A DNA stretch of 64,000 bases from Saccharobesus litoralis (GTDB lineage Bacteria; Pseudomonadota; Gammaproteobacteria; Enterobacterales; Alteromonadaceae): the NCBI RefSeq assembly GCF_003063625.1, contig NZ_CP026604.1:5558065-5622064 (forward strand), in the 5' to 3' direction. Within the stretch, counting starts at the first letter, position 1, and each line of letters starts with the position of its first letter. Position numbers and translations under genes: made by a program. Below the pieces are notes generated by a model. The model saw only the letters and a program-made list of their open reading frames with translations, made no database searches and was not told the origin of the DNA. Positions 27,971 to 36,252 of the stretch are shown in pieces.

Positions 27971-28046
27971 AAATATGATTATTTATTACTCAATACGCGG
28001 GAATTTAGCTTGATCCTCAACGCTAGATCCCTTAGTATTCGCGCCC

Positions 28047-28063
28047 CTAAGCCTTTGGCTTAG
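28047..28063 (+). promoter_or_regulatory. Hairpin in the rpmE upstream region
   Basis: CTAAGCC (28047-28053) and GGCTTAG (28057-28063) form a perfect 7-bp stem with a TTT loop, followed by an AT-rich tract, about 90 bp before the rpmE start. It may be a leader structure for autogenous control by L31, known in E. coli, or a second terminator of the agarase transcript. The sequence alone does not decide. Confidence 0.4.
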
Positions 28064-28154
28064 ATTTTAATTATATATTGTTTATTTCGCATGGTGTTTG
28101 ACGACAGTTAATACAACCCGTCATTTAGCGATGCGGCCTATTGAGGTAATCCTT

Positions 28155-28370
28155 ATGAAATCTGGTATCCATCCGGAATATGCAGAGATCACTGCAAAGT
28201 GTTCTTGCGGCAACGTTATCAAAACACGTTCAACTGTTGGTAAAGACTTAAACCTAGACGTATGTTCAGAATGTCACCCGTTCTACACTGGTAAGCAACG
28301 TGTTGTTGATACTGGTGGTCGTGTTGACCGCTTCAAGAAGCGTTTCGGTGCACTTTCTAGCAAAAAATAA
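28155..28370 (+). CDS. rpmE: 50S ribosomal protein L31, zinc-binding type
   Basis: This 71-residue protein ([20 protein letters not shown]) has the four zinc ligands Cys16, Cys18, Cys37 and Cys40, as in the C+ form of bL31. L31 bridges the large subunit central protuberance and the small subunit head. The ATG at 28155 with GAGGT eight bases upstream is the family start; an in-frame upstream extension is not supported. Presence of the C+ form means a Zur-regulated C- paralogue may exist elsewhere. A clear terminator follows at 28399. Confidence 0.97.
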   Translation: MKSGIHPEYAEITAKCSCGNVIKTRSTVGKDLNLDVCSECHPFYTGKQRVVDTGGRVDRFKKRFGALSSKK

Positions 28371-28398
28371 TTGCTTAGAAAAACTGAAGTTTCAAAAC

Positions 28399-28425
28399 AA
28401 AAGCCCGGCATGTCCGGGCTTTTGT
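28399..28425 (+). terminator. Intrinsic terminator of rpmE
   Basis: The stem AAAGCCCGG/CCGGGCTTT with loop CATGT sits about 30 bp after the rpmE stop and is followed by TTTTG. The symmetric A and T flanks would also let it work on the minus strand. Confidence 0.88.
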
Positions 28426-28460
28426 TTATCTATCGTGAGTGAACTTTGTTTTTTATCTAA

Positions 28461-28522
28461 TGTAGGCGAGCATTTATGCTTGCAAAGCTTGCAGAGCTTG
28501 CAGAGCTTGCAGAGCTTGCAAA
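28461..28522. repeat. Dispersed core repeat with five tandem GCTTGCArA units
   Basis: TGTAGGCGAGCATTTATGCT at 28461-28480 is a reverse-orientation member of the GCAAGCATAAATGCTCG family. It overlaps five tandem 9-bp units starting at 28478, 28487, 28496, 28505 and 28514 (GCTTGCAAA, three GCTTGCAGA, GCTTGCAAA). The tandem units copy the end of the core repeat, suggesting replication slippage. Confidence 0.85.
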
Positions 28523-28619
28523 CCTAAGCCTAAAGTCTGTCTCTTGATCACAAGTTTCATAAGCGCTCTTTTACGTCAAAAGGTTGAAATTTTATCACCC
28601 AGGCTTAGGAAAATACCCT

Positions 28620-28765
28620 CGTCATCCTCGCGCATGCGGGGATCCAGCGACTTTTGTTGGATAAACATAGTTTGGTTTAAGTAAAAGCCACTGGGTTCCT
28701 GCCTACATGGATGGAGGTACTTAGCACTAGCAGGACGCGGTAGCTGTGCTTTCGCAGGAAAGACG
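28620..28765. repeat. Long inverted repeat interrupted by the CCTACATGGATG module
   Basis: The left arm, CGTCATCCTCGCGCATGCGG followed by GGATCCAG (28620-28647), is the inverted partner of CTGGGTTCCTGC (28691-28702) plus CTTTCGCAGGAAAGACG (28749-28765). This resembles the common intergenic repeat of the GTCATTCC...GGAATGAC type. The right arm is split at 28702 by about 45 bases starting CCTACATGGATGGAGG and containing GACGCGGTAGCTGTG. The same module interrupts MITE copy 2. It lies in the 507-bp gap between rpmE and pmbA; nothing else was recognised there. Confidence 0.75.
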
Positions 28766-28877
28766 GTACTTTTTAAACCATTAAATATTACCTACTAATC
28801 CGCATTTATCTTCGACTTTTGGTTAGCTTGAGATAATTAATATTTGTGTAGAAGAGACAACCCCTAAAGTACGCAGA

Positions 28878-30212
28878 CTAAGCACCAGCCACCTGTAACT
28901 CTTCTAATAAAATAGAGCCAGAATAAATACTGCCACGCGGATCAATATCATCACCAATCGCTACAATATTTTGCAACATGTCTTTTAAATTACCGGCTAT
29001 GGTAATTTCCTGTACTGGGTACTGAATTTTACCATTTTCAACCCAAAAACCTGCGGCGCCGCGTGAGTAATCACCGGTTACGACATTAACGCCCTGCCCC
29101 ATAAGTTCTGTAACCAGTAATCCCGTGCCTAAGGCTTGCAACATAGCATCAAAATTTGCCGGCGATTGATTAGCTTTTTGTAAGCGCCAATTGTGAATAC
29201 CGCCAGCATGTCCGGTACTTTGCAAACCCATTTTGCGCGCGGCATAACTCGACATTAACCAAGTTTGCAATACACCTTGTTCAACTATATTGCGGGTTTG
29301 AGTAATAACGCCTTCGTTATCAAAATAACTACTGGCTAAACCTTGCTTAATAAAAGGATCTTCGAGAATGGTAAGCCATTCTGGAAAAACTTGAGTATTA
29401 AGCGCATCCAATAAGTAAGATGATTTACGATATAAATTACCACCACTGATCGCCGCAATAAAATGGCCAAACAAGCCACTCGCGATGTCTGAACGGAACA
29501 TGACTGGCATTTTGCCTGTGCTTAGCTGCTTGCCATCTAAACGCGACACAGTTTCTAATGCCGCGTCTTGCCCTACTTTTTCAGGCGAGTCCAACTGCGC
29601 CATTAAGCGTGATACCGTATAAGCATAATCACGTTGCATATCACTGCCCGACTCACCAATAACCGCGCAGCTTAAACTGTGGCGCGAACTTGGGTAAGAC
29701 TGCAATACGCCATGGCTATTGCCGTAAACGCGAAAACCATGATGACTAGAAAAACTCGCGCCATCAGAGTTTTTAATTTTACTGTCGGTATCAAACGCGG
29801 CTTGTTCACATCGTTTCGTTATGTCTATCGCTTGCTCAGGGGTAAGATTACTTGGGTGATATAAATCTAAATCGACCTTATCTTGCACCATTAAACTGGC
29901 ATCAGCCAAGCCTGAACACGGATCTTCAGAGGTATATTTCGCAATATCGAACGCGGCTTTAACCGTTTGCTCAATTGCCGCTTTAGATAGATCAGACGTA
30001 GAAGCCGAACCTTTGCGTTGGCCATTCCATAATGCAATACCTAATGCACCGTCATGATTAAATTCGACCGTTTCTACCTCACCCAAACGCGATGAAACTT
30101 GTAATCCTTGGGTTTTCGAAATTGAAACCTCGGCCGAAGTGGCCCCCAGCGACTTAGCATAAGCTAAGGCATTATCGACAGCGGATTCAACACGTTTCAT
30201 TTCATCAAGCAT
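28878..30212 (-). CDS. pmbA: Metalloprotease PmbA (TldE), TldD partner
   Basis: This 444-residue protein of the TldD/PmbA family has N-terminal KTQGLQVSSRLGEVETVEFN, central YSRGAAGFWVENGKI and C-terminal GNLKDMLQNIVAIGDD with PRGSIYSGSILLEE. PmbA forms a heterodimeric zinc protease with TldD and processes modified peptides such as microcin B17; it also affects antitoxin CcdA. As usual for PmbA it lacks the HExxxH motif, which is in TldD (gene at 33959). It is divergent from darP with 162 bp between them. The usual tldD-darP-pmbA neighbourhood is conserved but interrupted by the gene at 30991. Confidence 0.95.
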   Translation of the reverse strand: MLDEMKRVESAVDNALAYAKSLGATSAEVSISKTQGLQVSSRLGEVETVEFNHDGALGIALWNGQRKGSASTSDLSKAAIEQTVKAAFDIAKYTSEDPCSGLADASLMVQDKVDLDLYHPSNLTPEQAIDITKRCEQAAFDTDSKIKNSDGASFSSHHGFRVYGNSHGVLQSYPSSRHSLSCAVIGESGSDMQRDYAYTVSRLMAQLDSPEKVGQDAALETVSRLDGKQLSTGKMPVMFRSDIASGLFGHFIAAISGGNLYRKSSYLLDALNTQVFPEWLTILEDPFIKQGLASSYFDNEGVITQTRNIVEQGVLQTWLMSSYAARKMGLQSTGHAGGIHNWRLQKANQSPANFDAMLQALGTGLLVTELMGQGVNVVTGDYSRGAAGFWVENGKIQYPVQEITIAGNLKDMLQNIVAIGDDIDPRGSIYSGSILLEELQVAGA

Positions 30213-30374
30213 AATTAGGAAGCACCTATCATTTTTTGTCAGTTTCTAACGGAATATATTGCTTTATCAACAACTGACCTTGGGTAAAAACAACACCTTA
30301 GTGTAACATAGGTATAACGAGATACTTCAATTATAGTCAACCTAGTCAGTTGATTTGCAAAAGGTAAAGATCCA

Positions 30375-30902
30375 ATGAGTGATAATTGGCAAGAAGACGA
30401 GCCGCAAGAAGAAATAATCTATGTTAGCAAGTCAGAAATTAAACGAGACATGGAAGAATTGCGCGAGTTTGCCAACGAACTCGTCGAACTGTCACAAACC
30501 AAGCTCGCTAAGCTACCATTAAATCAAGAACAGAAAGAAGCAGTAGAGCTAGGTAAAAAGATCTACAGTAAAAAAGATGCCTATCGCCGTCATTTGCAGT
30601 ATTTCTCAAAAATTCTGTTTAACAAAGATTTATCTGAGATCCATCACGCCCTAAATTTAATTAAACAAGCACCGCAATTATCTAACCAGCATTATCAAAA
30701 GTTAGAAGAGTTGCGCGATGAATTGATAGCACAAGGCGATACCGCAATCCATAACTTGCTTAACGACAACCCTGAATTAGATCGGCAAAAATTGCGCCAG
30801 CTAGTGCGTCAGGCGCAAAAAGATCAACAAAGTGATAAGCCAACAAAAAAACCGGCACAGCAAATTTTTAAATATCTAAAAGAAGTTTTTCCATATGAAT
30901 AA
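30375..30902 (+). CDS. darP: Ribosome biogenesis factor DarP (YjgA)
   Basis: This 175-residue, highly charged helical protein starts with the acidic MSDNWQEDEPQEE. It contains KSEIKRDMEELREFANELVE, the family's KKDAYRRHLQYFSKIL and a C-terminal KKPAQQIFKYLKEVF. YjgA/DarP associates with pre-50S particles and promotes maturation of the peptidyl-transferase region. Length is normal. AAAGGTAAAG precedes the ATG. It is followed after 88 bp by the large lipoprotein gene on the same strand. Confidence 0.93.
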   Translation: MSDNWQEDEPQEEIIYVSKSEIKRDMEELREFANELVELSQTKLAKLPLNQEQKEAVELGKKIYSKKDAYRRHLQYFSKILFNKDLSEIHHALNLIKQAPQLSNQHYQKLEELRDELIAQGDTAIHNLLNDNPELDRQKLRQLVRQAQKDQQSDKPTKKPAQQIFKYLKEVFPYE

Positions 30903-30990
30903 AAATTGGAAAAATATCTATTAAAACAACCTGTATAACCAACAAAACAGGTATTACACAACAATACATAAAATGGGCAAAGGATCCGGT

Positions 30991-33861
30991 ATGCGCCTGA
31001 TACAAAGCTTAATATTATTTACATTCGCTCTGTTTTTAGTTGCATGTGGTGGTGGGCATTCTGGAGACAATTCAGATGCCACCAGCAGCCAAAACAACTA
31101 CACATTAACCATCCAAGTTACCTCAGATTCGTGTAGTAGTAACTGTAGCAGTTTTGCTATTGGTGAAACCTTAACTGCCAGAGTTCGCCTAACCTTAAAT
31201 GGCGTGCAGCAAGCTGGGCAAACTGTTGTGTTTAGCGCGACTAATGCTACAGCTAGCGACGAAAGCACGACGACAGGCTCCGACGGACGCGCTGCAATCA
31301 CCTTTACCAACAGCGACTCTCCTGGCAATGCATCTATTACTGCCAGTTTTGGCGACTTAAATGTATCCCATGACTTTGTTTTTACCTCAAATAACAATAG
31401 CGTGAGTAATAACCGTTTAACGACCCTGACGCTGACATCGGATAACTGCGACGGCCAAACAAATAAATGTGTTAGCTTTACCCAAAATACCGATATTGTT
31501 GTAACCGCAACCTTGCAAGACTCAACGGGCGTTGCAATTGCTGGCGAACTTATCAATTTTTCGGCTGCGCTTGGCGAGTTTAATGTTAGCCAAAAACTCA
31601 CCAATGCCAATGGTCAAGCTATCGTTACCTTATCTAACCCCAATAACTTACTTGGCGCCGCACAAATCACCGCCTCTTATACCGGACAAGAGCAAAGTCA
31701 AAGTTCATTAACCGAAAACTACGAATTTGTTTTTTCTGATACCAGTGCAACCGAAACGTTAAATGTTGAACTTGAGTTTGTTGACGGCATTCGCTTTCAA
31801 GTAGGTCAACAAGTCACTTTAAGCGCCAGCGTTACCCAAGGTGAACTCACCCCTGCTAATCAACTCGTTACCTTCAGTGTCAGCCAAGGTGCATTAAATT
31901 CAACAACCGCCCTCACTAACGAAAATGGCATAGCTCAGGTTACCTTCACGCCAGTTGCCGCCGATATTGGTGCTCATCTAGCAAGCGTATCGACAACAGT
32001 TAATAACTTAACTGCAAGCCACTCAAAGTTGTACGAAGTTCAGGCCAGCACGACAGTTGCAGAAGATATTGTGATTGGATATTTTGATAGCAATGGTGAT
32101 TTTCAATTAAACAAAATTGGCATTCAAGGTGCCACCCCAGATGCAGATGTAACACTGGCAGCCGGCGCAACCACCAGCTTAAGTGTATCGCTTGCCAAAG
32201 AAAATACCAATGGCGGCTATGATGCATATACGGAACCTGCAACCATTAGTTTCTCGTCGTTATGTGTCGAAGCAACGAAAGCCACTATCGACCAATCGGT
32301 TAATACGGTAGCTGGGCGCGCAACATCGACTTACGAAAATACATCTTGCTCGGGCACAATAGCCAATACCGACACCCTAACAGCCTCGGTGACTATTAAT
32401 AATCAAGTCACCACCCTAACACGAGAAATTAGTTTAGAGTCGACTTCAATAGGCTCGCTCAGCTTTATCTCTGCATCTCCCACGAGCTTAGTATTAGCTG
32501 GCACTGGTGGGACTAACCAAAACGAAACCTCAACTTTAACCTTCCAAGTGTTAGATTCATTAGGCAATGCCATTCCACAATTAGATGTAAGCTTTGCATT
32601 AGCAACTAACCTTGGCGGCGTCAGTATTTTCCCGACTAATTCTGTCACCAATTCTCAGGGTTTTGTTACTACACAGGTTTCATCAGGTAATATCCCAACA
32701 TCTGTGGTTATAGAAGCAACAGCCACTCTCAATAATAAAACAGTTAAAACTCAATCTTCGGAGTTAACTGTAACTACGGGTTTAGCTGACCAAGATAGTT
32801 TTATTATTTTCGCTGATGTTATTAACAGCGAAAGCTTTAATCAGCTTGATACTTTAGTAACCTTAACCGCCTACTTATCCGATGCCTCGCAAGGTGCGGT
32901 GCCAGATGGCACGAGTGTGACTTGGCGCGCTGAAGGCGGACAATTAATTGAAAATCAATGTACGACCACTAATGGAGCTTGCTCAGTGCAATGGCGTGGG
33001 GGCTCACCTATTCCAGATAATCATCGAGTGACTATTTTAGCTACCGCCATTGGTCATGAAAGCTTTACCGATATTAATTCCAACGGCCAATATGATGAAG
33101 CTGACGGTGAACCATTTGACGATGGCGATGGTGCAGGTTACCGTTATTTCGGCGCAACAGGCGGCAATGGAGAGCAAGATGATGCCGGCAGTGATTACGA
33201 TGACAATGGTATTACTGAAGACCCTTATACCGACAGAGACGGAAATGGCGTTTTTGATGGACCAGGTTTTATTGATTTACCCGAAGCTTGGTTAGATGCT
33301 AATGAAGACAACAAACGTAACGCCAATGAAATCTATAGTGACTTTGATGGCGATAACAGCTTTAGTTTAGGTGATGGCAAGTTTAATGGTCCACAATGTT
33401 CAGGTGATGACTCAATATGTGCAGAGAAAAATCGAGTCGAACTGAGAGCCAGTACGGTACTAATTTCATCAAGTTCTAACATCATCAGTAGCTTAACCAG
33501 AACTGATATCACGCCTAATATCAATTTAAGTACAGGTGACTCTATTAGCTTAGGCTTAAACCAAGCTGCCACATTACAATTTAGTTTTTCCGATACAGGT
33601 AGACAAATTCCACCTAGCAATACTCAAGTTAGTTTCACAGCCACAGCGGGTGATCTCAGTACATCAGGAGTGATTATTCCTAACTCATCTGGCAATGTCG
33701 ACAGTAACTTAGACTGGCTTGATGGTGAGATCAGTTTTACTATCGCTAATGACTTAGTAGCAACCGATGATCCTATATCTGGGGTATTAACCATAGCTGT
33801 TACAACCCCATTAGGGTTTACTACAACGACATCTATTGGCATTAACCTTGGCAATAATTAA
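30991..33861 (+). CDS. Large surface lipoprotein with bacterial Ig-like repeats and calcium-binding-like motifs
   Basis: This is a 956-residue lipoprotein: MRLIQSLILFTFALFLVACGGG has lipobox LVAC with Cys19. The mature protein has successive Big_1/invasin-like beta domains (about 25-650), recognisable by repeats such as ...NGQAIVTLS, ENGIAQVTF and DGRAAITFTN. A stretch at about 690-815 is full of D-x-[DN]-x-[DN]-G loops (DINSNGQYDEAD, DRDGNGVFDG, DFDGDNSFS), typical of calcium-binding EF-hand/dockerin-like loops. A last Ig-like domain ends the protein. The ATG at 30991 is chosen over 30973 because AAAGGA lies just upstream. It probably extends from the cell surface and acts in adhesion; ligand unknown. 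Confidence 0.85.
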   Translation: MRLIQSLILFTFALFLVACGGGHSGDNSDATSSQNNYTLTIQVTSDSCSSNCSSFAIGETLTARVRLTLNGVQQAGQTVVFSATNATASDESTTTGSDGRAAITFTNSDSPGNASITASFGDLNVSHDFVFTSNNNSVSNNRLTTLTLTSDNCDGQTNKCVSFTQNTDIVVTATLQDSTGVAIAGELINFSAALGEFNVSQKLTNANGQAIVTLSNPNNLLGAAQITASYTGQEQSQSSLTENYEFVFSDTSATETLNVELEFVDGIRFQVGQQVTLSASVTQGELTPANQLVTFSVSQGALNSTTALTNENGIAQVTFTPVAADIGAHLASVSTTVNNLTASHSKLYEVQASTTVAEDIVIGYFDSNGDFQLNKIGIQGATPDADVTLAAGATTSLSVSLAKENTNGGYDAYTEPATISFSSLCVEATKATIDQSVNTVAGRATSTYENTSCSGTIANTDTLTASVTINNQVTTLTREISLESTSIGSLSFISASPTSLVLAGTGGTNQNETSTLTFQVLDSLGNAIPQLDVSFALATNLGGVSIFPTNSVTNSQGFVTTQVSSGNIPTSVVIEATATLNNKTVKTQSSELTVTTGLADQDSFIIFADVINSESFNQLDTLVTLTAYLSDASQGAVPDGTSVTWRAEGGQLIENQCTTTNGACSVQWRGGSPIPDNHRVTILATAIGHESFTDINSNGQYDEADGEPFDDGDGAGYRYFGATGGNGEQDDAGSDYDDNGITEDPYTDRDGNGVFDGPGFIDLPEAWLDANEDNKRNANEIYSDFDGDNSFSLGDGKFNGPQCSGDDSICAEKNRVELRASTVLISSSSNIISSLTRTDITPNINLSTGDSISLGLNQAATLQFSFSDTGRQIPPSNTQVSFTATAGDLSTSGVIIPNSSGNVDSNLDWLDGEISFTIANDLVATDDPISGVLTIAVTTPLGFTTTTSIGINLGNN

Positions 33862-33899
33862 ATAATAATTAAGCAACTTTTTCAGAAAACTATACAATC

Positions 33900-33927
33900 A
33901 AAAAAGCCAGCTAGCGCTGGCTTTTTT
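33900..33927. terminator. Bidirectional terminator between the Ig-like lipoprotein gene and tldD
   Basis: A6GCCAGC (33900-33911) pairs with GCTGGCT6 (33916-33927) around loop TAGC. A-runs and T-runs on both sides allow termination from either direction, which fits the convergent genes ending at 33861 and 33959. Confidence 0.92.
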
Positions 33928-33958
33928 GTGTCTTTCAACTGGCTAGTCAATAATGTTA

Positions 33959-35413
33959 TTACTGAGTCCCACCTACCACGAGTTCATCGACTTTTAAGGT
34001 TGGCTGGCCGACGCCGACTGGTACGCTTTGGCCGTCTTTACCACAAATACCGACACCGCGATCGAGCGCTAAATCATTACCCACCATAGAGATTTTACCC
34101 ATAGCTTCTGGACCATTACCGATTAAAGTGGCGCCTTTAACCGGCGTGGTGATTTTACCGTTTTCAATTAAATAGGCTTCTGAGGTCGAGAACACGAACT
34201 TACCTGAGGTTATATCAACTTGGCCGCCACCGAAGTTAGGCGCATAAATACCATTTTTAACTGAGGCAATGATCTCATCTGGCTCAGATTCACCAGCCAA
34301 CATATAAGTATTAGTCATACGCGGCATAGGTAAATGCGCATAGCTTTCGCGGCGACCATTACCGGTAGGCGCTACGCCCATCAAGCGCGCATTTTGCTTG
34401 TCTTGCATATAACCTTTTAAAATGCCGTTTTCGATCAAGACATTGTATTGGCTCGGTACACCTTCATCATCAATATTCATCGAACCACGACGATTAGCTA
34501 AAGTGCCATCATCAACGACGGTACACAGGCTAGATGCGACTTGTTGCCCAACTCGGCCAGAAAAAGCTGAAGAACCTTTGCGGTTAAAATCACCCTCTAA
34601 GCCATGGCCGACGGCTTCATGTAATAACACGCCTGGCCACCCAGCCCCTAAAACCACAGGCATAGTACCAGCCGGTGCGGGGATTGCATCTAAGTTAATT
34701 AATGCTTGGCGCACGGCTTCTTGCGCATAATGTTTATAGCGCTCTTGACCGTTCTCTAATTCAAAGAAATAACTGTAATCCGTACGGCTACCGCCACCGG
34801 CACTACCGCGTTCTCGTTTGCCATCATGCTCTACTAACACTGAACAATTTAAGCGCACCAAAGGCCGCTCATCAACCGCATAAGTACCGTCGCTCGCGGC
34901 AATTAGTATCTCTTCGTATACACCACTGATACTGGCAATCACTTGTTTAACACGGCTATCTTGCGCTCGTGCAACCGCTTCAACTTCGTTAAGTAAATTA
35001 ACTTTTTGCTCTGGCGTTAAACGTCCTAATGGATTTAATAATGGATGGATCGCATTTGGCTGAGTCACACTAAATGCTTTTACTTTAAAGTCTCCAGAAC
35101 TGGCCGTGATACTACGCGCGGCTTGGGCTGCGCTTTTTAATGCGTCGGCATTAATTTCATCTGAATAAGCAAAGCCAGATTTTTCGCCGTCGATCGCTCT
35201 TACACCCACACCGCGTTCAATATTAAAACTACCTTCTTTGACTATGCCATCTTCCAATACCCAGCTTTCGTGTTGACTGGTTTGAAAGTAAAGATCAGCA
35301 TAATCAAGTTGTCTTTGATGAATGTAAGATAACGTGTCTTGTAAATGATTTTGATCAAGGCCACTGTCATGCAGAATATTTTGTTCGACTGTACTCGTCT
35401 CAACTTTGCTCAT
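33959..35413 (-). CDS. tldD: Metalloprotease TldD
   Basis: This 484-residue protein carries the zinc motif HEAVGH at 265-270 ([13 protein letters not shown]) and the C-terminal [25 protein letters not shown] region of TldD, including the conserved Cys that supplies the third zinc ligand. It works with PmbA on unfolded or modified peptides in the cytoplasm. The start overlaps the stop of the nitrilase gene by four bases (ATGA type). Last gene of the mreB-to-tldD minus-strand series; the terminator at 33900 follows. Confidence 0.96.
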   Translation of the reverse strand: MSKVETSTVEQNILHDSGLDQNHLQDTLSYIHQRQLDYADLYFQTSQHESWVLEDGIVKEGSFNIERGVGVRAIDGEKSGFAYSDEINADALKSAAQAARSITASSGDFKVKAFSVTQPNAIHPLLNPLGRLTPEQKVNLLNEVEAVARAQDSRVKQVIASISGVYEEILIAASDGTYAVDERPLVRLNCSVLVEHDGKRERGSAGGGSRTDYSYFFELENGQERYKHYAQEAVRQALINLDAIPAPAGTMPVVLGAGWPGVLLHEAVGHGLEGDFNRKGSSAFSGRVGQQVASSLCTVVDDGTLANRRGSMNIDDEGVPSQYNVLIENGILKGYMQDKQNARLMGVAPTGNGRRESYAHLPMPRMTNTYMLAGESEPDEIIASVKNGIYAPNFGGGQVDITSGKFVFSTSEAYLIENGKITTPVKGATLIGNGPEAMGKISMVGNDLALDRGVGICGKDGQSVPVGVGQPTLKVDELVVGGTQ

Positions 35414-36252
35414 AGAGAGGATGCAACCTGTATTTTTCTATGCTGTAAATTAGGCATCTTAGCACGGATTTGCTGTAAACTCGTTATATCAACCTCAGCA
35501 ATTACTAATCCGGGCTGAGAGCCACGTATGTCTAATAACTCACCCCAAGCGTCAATCACCATGCTGTGGCCCCATGTTTCTCGGCCATTGTTGTGTTGAC
35601 CGACTTGGTTAGCTGCCACCATAAAACATTGATTTTCTATGGCTCGCGCTTGATTTAATATTTGCCAGTGCGCTTGTCCAGTGACATAAGTAAATGCACT
35701 CGGTACACAAATCACATCAGCACCTTGCGCTTGTAAAGCGCGAAACAACTCTGGAAAGCGTAAATCGTAACAAATAGCTAAGCCAATTTTGGCACCTTGT
35801 AAATCAAAGGTGACAATATCCGCTCCGGCTCGGGTATAAAGGCTTTCTTGATAAGAGCCAGTTTTATCAGCCACTTCAACATCAAATAGATGAATTTTGT
35901 TGTACTGTGCAACACATTGGCCATGCGGGTTGTATACCAAACTAGCCGCATAAAACTTAGATTGCGGTTGGGCACTTTGCCCTTTTATGGGAACTGAGCC
36001 ACCAACTAACCAAACTTTAAATTTGGCAGCCAACTGACTCATAGCATGCTGAATTTGTCCAACCCCGAGGATCTCTGCGGTTTGCAACTGCAATTGTTCG
36101 TTACCACCAAAACACGCCCAACACTCGGGCAATACCACCAAGGTTGGCGTATCGCATAAAGTTAACTGACTTAGCAAAAACTCAACCTGCTGAATATTTT
36201 GTTCAACATCGGGACCCGATGTCATTTGCAAAGCAACTAAACGTAATTTCAT
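35410..36252 (-). CDS. Carbon-nitrogen hydrolase, nitrilase superfamily (NIT/YbeM-like)
   Basis: This 280-residue protein has the Glu-Lys-Cys catalytic triad visible as [12 protein letters not shown] (Glu about 42), [11 protein letters not shown] (Lys about 116) and [14 protein letters not shown] (Cys about 158). The branch resembles NIT2/YbeM, omega-amidase or deaminated-glutathione amidase, a metabolite-repair role; substrate is inferred from family. Its place between yhdP and tldD is the usual one in Vibrio and Shewanella relatives. The start codon overlaps the yhdP stop by one base (TAATG). Confidence 0.92.
   Translation of the reverse strand: MKLRLVALQMTSGPDVEQNIQQVEFLLSQLTLCDTPTLVVLPECWACFGGNEQLQLQTAEILGVGQIQHAMSQLAAKFKVWLVGGSVPIKGQSAQPQSKFYAASLVYNPHGQCVAQYNKIHLFDVEVADKTGSYQESLYTRAGADIVTFDLQGAKIGLAICYDLRFPELFRALQAQGADVICVPSAFTYVTGQAHWQILNQARAIENQCFMVAANQVGQHNNGRETWGHSMVIDAWGELLDIRGSQPGLVIAEVDITSLQQIRAKMPNLQHRKIQVASSL

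Noticed and set aside
28098-28154. N-terminal extension of ribosomal protein L31
   Set aside because: The family start MKSGIHPEY at 28155 has its own GAGGT site; the extra 19 residues do not resemble any L31.
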